Below are positions 17,881 to 25,993 of a DNA stretch of 64,000 nt, in pieces. The DNA lies in the NCBI GenBank assembly GCA_937873715.1, contig CALMYJ010000020.1, positions 62,001-126,000 of the forward strand, in the 5' to 3' direction. Source of the stretch: an uncultured Chitinophagaceae bacterium. Its GTDB lineage: Bacteria; Bacteroidota; Bacteroidia; Chitinophagales; Chitinophagaceae. Each line of letters starts with the position of its first letter. Positions within the stretch are counted from its first letter, which is position 1. Position numbers and translations under genes: made by a program. The notes below the pieces were generated by a model that saw only the letters and a list, made by a program, of their open reading frames with translations, searched no databases and was not told the DNA's origin.

Positions 17881-18462
17881 ATGATTAAGCTGTATTGCAT
17901 CGCCGCCATCATGCTATTGTATACACAATGCAGCAGCAACAGGAGCGGCTTACCACAAATAGTAATTGAAACCGAAATGGGTGATATTGAAGCCGAATTG
18001 TATCCTGCCAAAGCGCCACAAACTGTTGCCGCATTTTTAAGTTATATCGATAAAGGCTATTATAACAATGCTGCTTTTTACCGGGTGGTATTGCAGGAGG
18101 GGCTTTCGCCTTCGCTCAATAGTGGCGTGGTGCAGGCCGGTGTATGGCAAAGCAATAATGCCCTGCTGCAGGTACCGGGCATTCCGCATGAAAGCACTGC
18201 CCTCTCTGGACTGACACATACGCACGGCACATTATCGCTGGCACGTAAGGCACCGGGTACCGGCAGTACGGAGTTTTTTATTTGCGTGGGTAATCAAACC
18301 CAGTACGATTATGGCAATGCTGGTGTAGCAGATAAAGAGGGTTATGCAGCATTTGGCCGTGTAACAGTGGGTATGGAAACGGTACAAAAAATTCAACTGG
18401 GCCGTACCAATGGCGAAACGCTGCTGCAAAAAGTAAGGATAAAAAAAATAAGCCGGCAGTAG
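17881..18462 (+). CDS. Exported cyclophilin-type peptidyl-prolyl isomerase
   Basis: A 193-residue protein from ATG 17881 (the preceding TTG also could start). An N-terminal hydrophobic stretch ends in YTQC, a weak lipobox, so a lipoprotein or a cleaved periplasmic form are both possible. The fold signs of bacterial cyclophilin are clear: ETEMGDIEAELYP, YYNNAAFYRVV, GTLSLARKAPGTGSTEFFI and FGRVTVGMETVQKI. The FYRVV segment carries the catalytic Arg, and STEFFIC has the usual F-F-I core (STSQFFI in the family, here with Glu). It should speed proline isomerisation in periplasmic proteins. Confidence 0.9.
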   Translation: MIKLYCIAAIMLLYTQCSSNRSGLPQIVIETEMGDIEAELYPAKAPQTVAAFLSYIDKGYYNNAAFYRVVLQEGLSPSLNSGVVQAGVWQSNNALLQVPGIPHESTALSGLTHTHGTLSLARKAPGTGSTEFFICVGNQTQYDYGNAGVADKEGYAAFGRVTVGMETVQKIQLGRTNGETLLQKVRIKKISRQ

Positions 18463-18467
18463 TGCAA

Positions 18468-18499
18468 TAAAAAACCTGTTCCTACAATAGAAACAGGTG
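18468..18499 (-). terminator. Intrinsic terminator downstream of the receiver-domain gene
   Basis: On the minus strand CCTGTT (18497-18492) and AACAGG (18480-18475) form a 6-bp stem followed directly by six T residues. It lies between the convergent receiver and cyclophilin genes. Confidence 0.6.
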
Positions 18500-18621
18500 T
18501 GGTAAAGAACGGTTTAGAGGTAATATAAGCCAAAGTGTTTCGCACCACATAGTGCACAAAAAGTACAACCTGCCAACGGAAACAATGGTCGTTTCAAAGG
18601 AAAATATCTTAGTATGGCCGC

Positions 18622-19002
18622 TTATTGCGATCCTGCCAGCCTTGCAGCAATAGCATTTACAGCCAGGGGTATTTTTTCAAAGTCTTTATATTTATCAAAC
18701 ACAAAATCTGCGCCTACCCATTCATAATGCTCCCGGGTAACATGGTCGGCATGATTCACAAACACAATGAGTGATACCGGGTTGTTACTTTTTTTAACCA
18801 TTTTAAAAAAGTCGACAGATTTGTGGCCGGGGAGATACATATCCAACAATACCACATCAGGCTTTGTTTCTTCAAAAAGGAGGGCTGCATCATCATAAGA
18901 ACCTGCACAATGGATATACTTATTTGTACTGCCAGATTCAGATATCAGGAAAACAAGTCTTTCTTTTATAATGTCCGAGCTATCAACTATTAAAAATACC
19001 AT
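18622..19002 (-). CDS. Stand-alone, atypical receiver-domain protein
   Basis: A 126-residue protein that is all receiver fold. The phospho-acceptor Asp is kept (VLLDMYLP), and a Lys is kept near the end (FVFDKYKDF). However, the acidic pair after strand 1 is reduced to VDSSD, and the conserved Thr/Ser after strand 4 seems to be Asn (VFVNHAD). Phosphorylation may thus be weak or absent. It lies 133 bp downstream of the NarL-type regulator and histidine kinase genes on the same strand, so it may be a third partner in that circuit, as a phosphate sink or a protein-interaction module. This role is inferred. Confidence 0.8.
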   Translation of the reverse strand: MVFLIVDSSDIIKERLVFLISESGSTNKYIHCAGSYDDAALLFEETKPDVVLLDMYLPGHKSVDFFKMVKKSNNPVSLIVFVNHADHVTREHYEWVGADFVFDKYKDFEKIPLAVNAIAARLAGSQ

Positions 19003-19135
19003 CCGTCGCTATATTTATTTTGCATTGCAAAGAACATATAAATGCAAATTTTATAGTATAGCCTATCGACCAGAGAGTAATCGAATTTTAGCGCAGATTC
19101 GTGTAGTAGCTTTTCTACAGCAGAAAACTATATAG

Positions 19136-19777
19136 TTAGGTATCAATATCACTAATAATATGCTGGCTGATGGCATAACGGGTAAGTTCGGAATTGGTTG
19201 TGAGCTTAAGCTTTTCCATTACCCGGCTGCGGTGTGTACTTACGGTGGATGGAGCAAGGGAGAGCATCTCGGCAATTTGAGAAATCGTTTTTCCCAATGC
19301 CATCAGTTTAAATATTTCAAACTCCCGGTTGGATAAGGATTCATGAGGTTGTTTATCCGGATTAGTCTCCATTAATTTTTCAGCAATATCAGATGTGATA
19401 TATTTTTTTCCCATACGGATACGCTCTATGGCGGCAATAAGTTCTTCGGGTGCAGAGTTTTTGTTGAGATAGCCCGATGCGCCGGCCTTCAACACCCTTA
19501 TGGCATATAAGTCTTCCGGGTAAATACTAAGTATCAGCACGGGCAGTGCAGGTTTAATTGCTTTTATCTGCTCCAGGGCATCCAGGCCACTGCAGCCGTT
19601 CATATCCAGGTCGGATATCACCAAATCCCAATCGGCCCGTATAACTTCCTTTACCAGTGTTTCCCCATCACTTACTTCTTTTATCGTTACACCGGGATAT
19701 TCGTCTTTCAGGAGCTGTATCAGTCCAAGCCGTATAAAACTGTGGTCGTCTGCCAAAATAATTTTTTCAATTGTCAT
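19136..19777 (-). CDS. NarL/FixJ-family response regulator
   Basis: A 213-residue DNA-binding regulator. The receiver (1-120) has the acidic pair in ADDHSF, the phospho-acceptor Asp in VISDLDMNG, the switch Ser in LILSIYPED and the Lys in GYLNKNSAPEE. A LuxR-type helix-turn-helix follows at about 145-205: LSNREFEIFKLMALGKTISQ then IAEMLSLAPSTVSTHRSRVMEKL. All key residues are present. It lies 16 bp downstream of the histidine kinase and is its obvious partner. Confidence 0.95.
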   Translation of the reverse strand: MTIEKIILADDHSFIRLGLIQLLKDEYPGVTIKEVSDGETLVKEVIRADWDLVISDLDMNGCSGLDALEQIKAIKPALPVLILSIYPEDLYAIRVLKAGASGYLNKNSAPEELIAAIERIRMGKKYITSDIAEKLMETNPDKQPHESLSNREFEIFKLMALGKTISQIAEMLSLAPSTVSTHRSRVMEKLKLTTNSELTRYAISQHIISDIDT

Positions 19778-19793
19778 GGTAGCTGGGTTTATA

Positions 19794-22475
19794 CTACTTA
19801 ATGGGTATACTTAAAGTAATAATGGTTCCTTTGCCGGGTGCTGTATCAATCCTGAATTGACCGTTGAGCGAAAACACCCTTTCTTTCATACCTAATATTC
19901 CAAATGATTTGGAAGAAATTGCAGCCATATCAAAGCCCCTGCCGTCATCTTCCACCACCAGGCTTACTGCACCATCTACCATCGCCAGGGCTATATCCAC
20001 AGTACTGGCATTGGCATACCGGGCTACATTGGTTAATGCCTCCTGGCATACCCTGTACATGCAGGTATTAACAGCTTCGGGCAGTTTTAGTTTAGCCGAA
20101 GGCAGGCTACAGTTTACCGGTATGCCGGTTTTAGCGGTAAACTGGCTGCCCAGCCAGGTTAGAGCCTCCATTAATCCATTATCATCCAATGCAATTGGCC
20201 GCAGTTCGCTGAGTATGCGGCGTATACTTTGATTGCTGCTATCCAGCAAAGCGATGATGCCTTTTAATTTTTCTTTAAGCTGTGGCAAATCTTCCGGCAA
20301 TTTTTTCTCTATCCACGAAGTATCCATTTTTATAGCAGTTAGCTGCTGGCCCAGTTCGTCGTGTATTTCCCGGCCTATACGTTTTCTTTCTTCTTCTCTT
20401 ACATCCTGCAGGTGTGCAGTAAGATGGTGCAGCTTTTCGGTAGTTTCCTGCAATTCCCGCTGTGTTTTAACCAGGTTCGACAAATCGATACCTACCCCCA
20501 TCAGGCATTCCTCCCCATTATACTCTACTGCCTTTCCGGTAAAGAAATAAGGGAGCTTCGTTTTTGATTTTGTATAAAAACTGGCCTGTACACTATCCTC
20601 CCCTTCAGTAAATACATTGGCAATTTTTGCCTCAAGCAGTTTTTTATCATCTCCTTCAAAAAAATGTAAGGGATGTGCCAGTTTCATATCTTCTGTACTG
20701 TAACCGGTTACGGTTTCAAAATTTTTGTTCCACCGCAAAAAACGGCCCTCTTTATTGTACAAATAAAATACCCCGGGCAGGCTGTTGATGATGGAGTCGG
20801 AAATATACCTTTCTCTTTCCGTAGCTTCCTCTGCCAGGCGGCGTTGTTTATCTTTCTCAAAGTTTTCAAGTGCAAAGGATACATCACCTGTAGCCTCTTC
20901 CAATAATGCAGTTTCGGCTTTATCAAAAAAGTTTTTTTCTCCAGCATAATAGGCAAATACACCGATTGTTTTTCCAAACCGCCTGATGGGCAATACCATG
21001 TACGAAAGGTAACCGGCAGCAATAGCCTCGTCTGCCCATTGCTCCAGTTCCCTGTCGAGCTTTATATCATTACAAATAATATAGCTGCTCCAGGGCAGTC
21101 CACTATCATTTTTGGGCTTCATCTGGGCAAGGCGGTTAAAAGTGCCCACAATACTGTCTACCAGGTATGCTTTACCTATACCAGCCTGCTGGGCCACCTG
21201 CACCGTACCGGTGTGTGTGTCTAACATACCAATCCATGCAAACCTGAACTGCCCAATGGTAACTGCTATATTGCAGGCTTCTTTAAAAAGCGTTACCTCA
21301 TCCGAAGTACGCACAATCATCTGGTTTACCTGGCTGATAAAAAAGTACAGGCGGTTCAGTTTATTAATTTTCTGTTCGGCCCTTTTTCTTTCGGTAATAT
21401 TGCGAACATAAATTGAGGTGCCTACCGGCGAGGGATATACGTGTGTTTCGTACCAAAAATCAAAGGGTGCATAATAATCTTCGTACCACATATACTGCTG
21501 CTGTTCTACCGCCCTGAGGTAAGTTTGAAACCCCGGCGAATCTATCCGTTCCGGAAAAATCGTTTTGGCATTTTTTCCAATAAGCATATCCGGGCTACGC
21601 TGCAGCATTTCTGAAGCCTTAGCATTGAGGTAAGTAAAGCAGTGATTATTGTCTAAAGCCATAAATGCATCAGTAATCCTTGAGAATGTTTCTTCCAGTA
21701 TCTGTTTGGAATGTTCCAGCTCTGCAGTACGTTCTTTAACCCTTAGCTCCAGTTCATTATTAAGTTGTTGCAATGCTGTAGCGGCATTTTTACGTTGTGT
21801 AAAATCTATTCGCACTTTTTGTACAAATAACCCCAGCAGCACCAGGATGATGATTACAACAGCAAGCAGGATGCCGTTGAGCGTTATAGTACGTTGTTCG
21901 CCATATTCTTTTTGCCGTGCCAGTTGTGCATTTTCTTCGGCCTGTATCTTATTTACCTGTGCCCTGATGATGTCCGAATAATATTTACCCTCTCCTGTTT
22001 CCACAACACTCTGTGCAGCTTGCTGTCCTTTATGATCATATAGCCTGAGCAGGGCATTTACATACTCAATTTTTTTATCTGTATAATATGCCAGTGTATC
22101 GGCACGGCGCAATTGCTCTGGATTATTGCTTACAAGCTTTTTTAAATAAGCCAGTTCGGCATAAATATTTTTTTGTGCATTATGATAAGGTTCCAAAAAT
22201 TTTGACTGACCGGTGAGTACATAGCCCCGCTGACCGGTTTCAATATCTACCAACAGCGTAAGTACTTTTTCGGAATGCATCAGTACATCCTGGGTAGTAG
22301 CCACCAAACGGTTGGCCTGGCGCACCTGCCGGGATTGGAAATAAGAAATAGCTATAACGATAACGATGGATATCAACAGCAATCCAATCACTGTTGTCAG
22401 CACTTTTTCGGCAGAAAGTTTATATTTAAGCAACGATTTTCGTGGGGTTGGTTGTAGGAATAAGGTTATCAACAA
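19794..22475 (-). CDS. CHASE3-PAS-GAF-PAS sensor histidine kinase
   Basis: An 893-residue membrane kinase. TM1 (about 25-46) and TM2 (199-219) flank a CHASE3 sensor domain (DIETGQRGYVLTGQSKFLEPY at 77-97, read in two parts). A coiled coil (225-265), a PAS domain (265-365), a GAF-like domain (375-540) and a second PAS (555-670) follow. The dimerisation domain is HisKA_3 type with the phospho-His in IGREIHDELGQQ, and an HATPase ends the protein (DDGRGFD, GTIITLSI). An in-frame TGA is directly upstream, so the start is TTG 22475 or a nearby TTG (22472 or 22433). It pairs with the NarL-type regulator 16 bp downstream. Confidence 0.93.
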   Translation of the reverse strand: MLITLFLQPTPRKSLLKYKLSAEKVLTTVIGLLLISIVIVIAISYFQSRQVRQANRLVATTQDVLMHSEKVLTLLVDIETGQRGYVLTGQSKFLEPYHNAQKNIYAELAYLKKLVSNNPEQLRRADTLAYYTDKKIEYVNALLRLYDHKGQQAAQSVVETGEGKYYSDIIRAQVNKIQAEENAQLARQKEYGEQRTITLNGILLAVVIIILVLLGLFVQKVRIDFTQRKNAATALQQLNNELELRVKERTAELEHSKQILEETFSRITDAFMALDNNHCFTYLNAKASEMLQRSPDMLIGKNAKTIFPERIDSPGFQTYLRAVEQQQYMWYEDYYAPFDFWYETHVYPSPVGTSIYVRNITERKRAEQKINKLNRLYFFISQVNQMIVRTSDEVTLFKEACNIAVTIGQFRFAWIGMLDTHTGTVQVAQQAGIGKAYLVDSIVGTFNRLAQMKPKNDSGLPWSSYIICNDIKLDRELEQWADEAIAAGYLSYMVLPIRRFGKTIGVFAYYAGEKNFFDKAETALLEEATGDVSFALENFEKDKQRRLAEEATERERYISDSIINSLPGVFYLYNKEGRFLRWNKNFETVTGYSTEDMKLAHPLHFFEGDDKKLLEAKIANVFTEGEDSVQASFYTKSKTKLPYFFTGKAVEYNGEECLMGVGIDLSNLVKTQRELQETTEKLHHLTAHLQDVREEERKRIGREIHDELGQQLTAIKMDTSWIEKKLPEDLPQLKEKLKGIIALLDSSNQSIRRILSELRPIALDDNGLMEALTWLGSQFTAKTGIPVNCSLPSAKLKLPEAVNTCMYRVCQEALTNVARYANASTVDIALAMVDGAVSLVVEDDGRGFDMAAISSKSFGILGMKERVFSLNGQFRIDTAPGKGTIITLSIPIK

Positions 22476-22723
22476 TCATTATTCAGACATCTAATGTATA
22501 AAGAAAAAAACAAATACAGGCAAAACAAAAGCCGATGTGTACAATTTAAAAATAAGCACACTTATGGCTAAAGTTTATACACTAAATGCCCTTGTAAAAT
22601 ACAAAAATTAAAGCCCGGGTTCAAATACATTCAAAACAATATACACATTACCGGTAGTTAACCAATAAGTGTGATGCCGGGCATTTTATAATAAGCCCGG
22701 TTAGTTTTAATACAACGGCCGTG
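22476..22723. other. 248-bp intergenic region between the S9 peptidase stop and the kinase start
   Basis: AT-rich. A short hairpin (CCGGGC at 22677-22682 with GCCCGG at 22695-22700) lies 24 bp beyond the S9 peptidase stop and may be its 3' end, but no good U tract follows. The kinase promoter should lie here; I see no exact TAnnTTTG. Confidence 0.4.
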
Positions 22724-25078
22724 TTACCGGAGCAGGCAGGAATCAAATAGTTTTAAAATACGCTTGTATTCATCTGTCCAACTGGAGGGCTGGGTAAAAG
22801 CATGGTCTTCTACCGGGTAGGAAGCCAGCTCCCAATTATCCTTACCCAATTCTATCAATCGCTGTGTTAGCCGCACTGCATCCTGGTAATGCACATTTAC
22901 ATCTACCATACCATGGCAAATGAGCAAGTGCCCTTTAAGGCCATCGGCAAAATTAATTGGAGATGAACGTTTGTAAGCAATGCTGTCTTCTGCTGGCCGG
23001 TTCAGTATGGCGCCGGTGTAGCCATCATTATAATGTGCCCAGTCGGTTACCGGCCGCAATGCGGCACCAGCTTTAAATAAATCAGGCTGTGTAAACAAAG
23101 CCATCAGCGAAATAAAACCGCCATAGCTGCCACCATAAATGCCAATACGGGCAGTGTCAATCCCATAGTTTTTTGCAAGAAAGCGTACCGCATCCACATG
23201 ATCGTCTAAATCTTTACCACCCATGTGCCTGTAAATGCCGGTGCGCCAGTTGCTGCCATAACCAGCGCTGGCGGTATAATCAATATCCAATACCGTATAA
23301 CCCTTATCGGCCAGCAGGTTATTAAACATATACTCCCTGAAATAGTAACTCCAGCTATACATTACATTTTGCCGGTAACCGGCTCCATGCACAAAAAGTA
23401 TGGCTGCATTATTTTTTTTCCCGGGGGCTGGTTCATATATCCGTGCATATACCGGTTGCCCGTTTCGATTATTAAAAGTAAAAATTTTTGTATCCCGCCA
23501 GGGATATGCTTTCCATTCATCACTCATGGCTTTTGCCGTAAGCTGCATGGGCTTTTTGCCCGGTGCATTGTCCTGTACATACAACTCCCAGGGTTTGGTT
23601 TGATAGGAATAACGGTAAGCTATATATTTTTCATCAGGCGAAAGGGCAACTTCATATCCTCCTGTCATTGAGGTAAGCTGCACTTTGTTCCTGCCATCTG
23701 TATCAATGCGGTAAAAATGCTGTATGCCTGGGTGCGGTTCGTTGGTAAGCAGGTAAAAATATTTTTTGTTAGCGCTTAGCTGCACCTGCTGCACTTCGTA
23801 ACTGCCGCTGGTAACTGGCTTTTTAATTTTACTGTTTACATCGCAGGTGTACAGGTGGCTGTAGCCGGTTGCCTCACTTTGAAAATAACAGGTAGTGGCA
23901 TCGAGCCAGCCCAGCACACCGGCAACATAATTACCAATACCAGGGCCTGCAATCCAGGCTTCATGGTGCTGCCAGTCTACCAGTTCTATTTTGCCTGAAC
24001 CGGTATCCAGTTGCACCAGCCAGCGGTCTTTAAAATCGGTAGAACGAATATCTAATAAAGCTGTAGTGGCTATATTATTCCAGGCTACAGCAAGCACCGA
24101 AACATTCTTTTTAAAACTACTGCTGTCCTTTAACAATTGCGGATAGTCATTATAGTAAGCAGGCATATTTTTTAGCCCGGGTAAAATATTCAAATCAACC
24201 GCCATGGCACTCCCCTTCTGCCGGTCGAAAAAATAAAACACCGAACTCCCCTGCGGCCTGCCTACTTTTTCCCTGGAGGGAATGGCTGTAGTAAAACCTG
24301 TTTCGGTTACATAATCTGGCACTATGGTTCGGGCCGCAGCTTTAGCCGCCGTAAAAAGATTATATGTAATAAAACGACCGTTGGGGCTTATGGTAAGACG
24401 CTGTACATCGCTGCCACCGGTATATATTACAGGTATGGTATCGGCACTGCGGAGGGTACCGGTATGGTGTTCTTTTGCCTGGGCCAGTTGTTTTTTTCCC
24501 GTTAATACGGCCGATGTGGCCAGTTGCTGTTGCTGCAAAAAAACATCCTGTGCGGTTGATACTGCCGGCCCGGCTTTTTCCTTTTTGAAAATAAGGCATT
24601 GCATGGTGCTGCCTGTGGCTATTTCAAATGTATAAAGCGTACCGCCACGCTGATACACTATCCATTTATCCTCATTACAAAATAAAGGGCTGCTCTCTGC
24701 TTCTTCGGTTTGCGTAATACGGGTGCTGCTGCCGGTGGCAACATCCAGCAGGTAAATATCGCCCTGGTAGGCAAATACAATTTTATTGCGGCGGCTGTTA
24801 TACAGCCCTTTGTTAGCTGCCCTGGCCATTGCCACTTCGTGATAGCCAGCCTTAACCGGCATGGTTCCCGGCAATTGTACGGTATAAGGCGAATCGCTTA
24901 AAGCCTTTTCCGGGTTCCAGTTAAAATACAGGCGGCTGCTGTTGGGTGCCCAAAAAATATCTGCCGGCTGTGTACCTATCCATTTGGGATCGGCCATAAT
25001 TTTTTCTACAGTAATTAGCTGTGCATAGCCAGCGCCCGAAAGCAACAAAAAGCAATAAAGAAAGATTGTTTTAACCAT
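22724..25078 (-). CDS. Exported S9-family peptidase (DPP-IV-like prolyl peptidase)
   Basis: A 784-residue serine peptidase with a signal peptide (1-19). The N-terminal two thirds form a beta-propeller of the DPP4/WD40-like type with repeated blades (SPNGRFITY, SPDEKYIAY). The C-terminal alpha/beta-hydrolase domain has the full triad: S651 in GGSYGG, D726 in GMVDVN and H759 in VEDHAF. The length and architecture fit dipeptidyl-peptidase or acylaminoacyl-peptidase relatives. It should release N-terminal dipeptides or oligopeptides in the periplasm. Confidence 0.93.
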   Translation of the reverse strand: MVKTIFLYCFLLLSGAGYAQLITVEKIMADPKWIGTQPADIFWAPNSSRLYFNWNPEKALSDSPYTVQLPGTMPVKAGYHEVAMARAANKGLYNSRRNKIVFAYQGDIYLLDVATGSSTRITQTEEAESSPLFCNEDKWIVYQRGGTLYTFEIATGSTMQCLIFKKEKAGPAVSTAQDVFLQQQQLATSAVLTGKKQLAQAKEHHTGTLRSADTIPVIYTGGSDVQRLTISPNGRFITYNLFTAAKAAARTIVPDYVTETGFTTAIPSREKVGRPQGSSVFYFFDRQKGSAMAVDLNILPGLKNMPAYYNDYPQLLKDSSSFKKNVSVLAVAWNNIATTALLDIRSTDFKDRWLVQLDTGSGKIELVDWQHHEAWIAGPGIGNYVAGVLGWLDATTCYFQSEATGYSHLYTCDVNSKIKKPVTSGSYEVQQVQLSANKKYFYLLTNEPHPGIQHFYRIDTDGRNKVQLTSMTGGYEVALSPDEKYIAYRYSYQTKPWELYVQDNAPGKKPMQLTAKAMSDEWKAYPWRDTKIFTFNNRNGQPVYARIYEPAPGKKNNAAILFVHGAGYRQNVMYSWSYYFREYMFNNLLADKGYTVLDIDYTASAGYGSNWRTGIYRHMGGKDLDDHVDAVRFLAKNYGIDTARIGIYGGSYGGFISLMALFTQPDLFKAGAALRPVTDWAHYNDGYTGAILNRPAEDSIAYKRSSPINFADGLKGHLLICHGMVDVNVHYQDAVRLTQRLIELGKDNWELASYPVEDHAFTQPSSWTDEYKRILKLFDSCLLR

Positions 25079-25206
25079 AAGCCAGTTTTATCAATTATGC
25101 AATTAAATATTTAAACCCTTGGCTTCAAAACCGCCTGTAACAAAAAAACCGGAAGCAAACAAAGCGGAAAATAATTCAGAAAAATTATTTTACCTTAAGC
25201 AAAAAA

Positions 25207-25857
25207 ATGGTAGCGTATTTACTAATAGGTATTGGCAGCCTGATAGCGCTGGCTGGAATAATTTTTTTTATCAGGGGAACCGGCAGCGAAACTACAAACA
25301 AGGTAAAGTTTTTTGGCTTTGAAGTAGAATCAAAAAGTACAGCGCTGATTATACTATTAACGGGGGCAGCGCTTATCATTTTTGGCGCAAAAAATGATGT
25401 TGCAAAAAACACGGGCACCAATACTGCCGAAACAACCACACCAGCCGCTACTGACAGTGCAACAACAGTAAAAGACACTACTGCACAGCGTGAAAAAACA
25501 ATCCCTTCCGTACATGATAACGCACAACCCCTTAAAGCATTTACCTTAACGGCTGGCCAGCAACAGGTATTCAACGATATGAGGGCCACATTTACCCTGT
25601 TACCCAACCAAAACTGGAATGAACAAACAAAAGCCGTAAGGATTCGTATTTGGAGAGAAATTCAACAACCGGTATCCGATACTGCCTATCTTGATCCATC
25701 AGGTAACCAGCCCACTGTTGTTAGCCTTTTATTTATAACAGATCATATCACACCAGTAATACTACCGGATATAGGCAGCTTTCAATGCATCGTATCCAAC
25801 CCGGTAATTATTGAAAATAAAATTAGCACGGTAAGTGTTAAACTGTATTCAAATTAA
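25207..25857 (+). CDS. Membrane protein of unknown function with two N-terminal helices
   Basis: A 216-residue protein. Two hydrophobic helices (about 3-22 and 46-62) are separated by a short FGFEVES loop. A Thr/Ala-rich linker (80-115) leads to a soluble domain with FTLTAGQQQVFNDMRATF and VRIRIWREIQQPVSD. I do not recognise the family. The layout suggests an inner-membrane anchor with a periplasmic sensor or scaffold domain. It stands alone between the S9 peptidase (divergent) and dnaE. Confidence 0.7.
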   Translation: MVAYLLIGIGSLIALAGIIFFIRGTGSETTNKVKFFGFEVESKSTALIILLTGAALIIFGAKNDVAKNTGTNTAETTTPAATDSATTVKDTTAQREKTIPSVHDNAQPLKAFTLTAGQQQVFNDMRATFTLLPNQNWNEQTKAVRIRIWREIQQPVSDTAYLDPSGNQPTVVSLLFITDHITPVILPDIGSFQCIVSNPVIIENKISTVSVKLYSN

Positions 25858-25881
25858 AGCCCTAATCAATAAAATTATCTC

Positions 25882-25896
25882 GTACAATTATTGTAC
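25882..25896. promoter_or_regulatory. 15-bp dyad (GTACAAT-T-ATTGTAC) upstream of dnaE
   Basis: A perfect inverted repeat with a one-base centre, 98 bp before the dnaE start. It could be an operator or the 3' hairpin of the preceding gene; the stem has no U tract on the plus strand. Confidence 0.4.
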
Positions 25897-25993
25897 AATA
25901 TAGCCCATTACATGGTGTATAAGTTCTTCCTGAATATCTTTTGCAAGCCCCCCAACATCCGTAAGTTTGCCATTCTGCAAAATAGAATTTGTG

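Noticed and set aside
22437..22479. A 17-codon minus ORF starting at ATG 22479, overlapping the kinase start.
   Set aside because: It ends after 17 codons without a Trp, His or similar attenuator run; a leader-peptide role has no support.
22677..22700. Hairpin CCGGGC/GCCCGG downstream of the S9 peptidase gene as a terminator.
   Set aside because: No U tract follows on the minus strand; kept only as a note in the intergenic entry.
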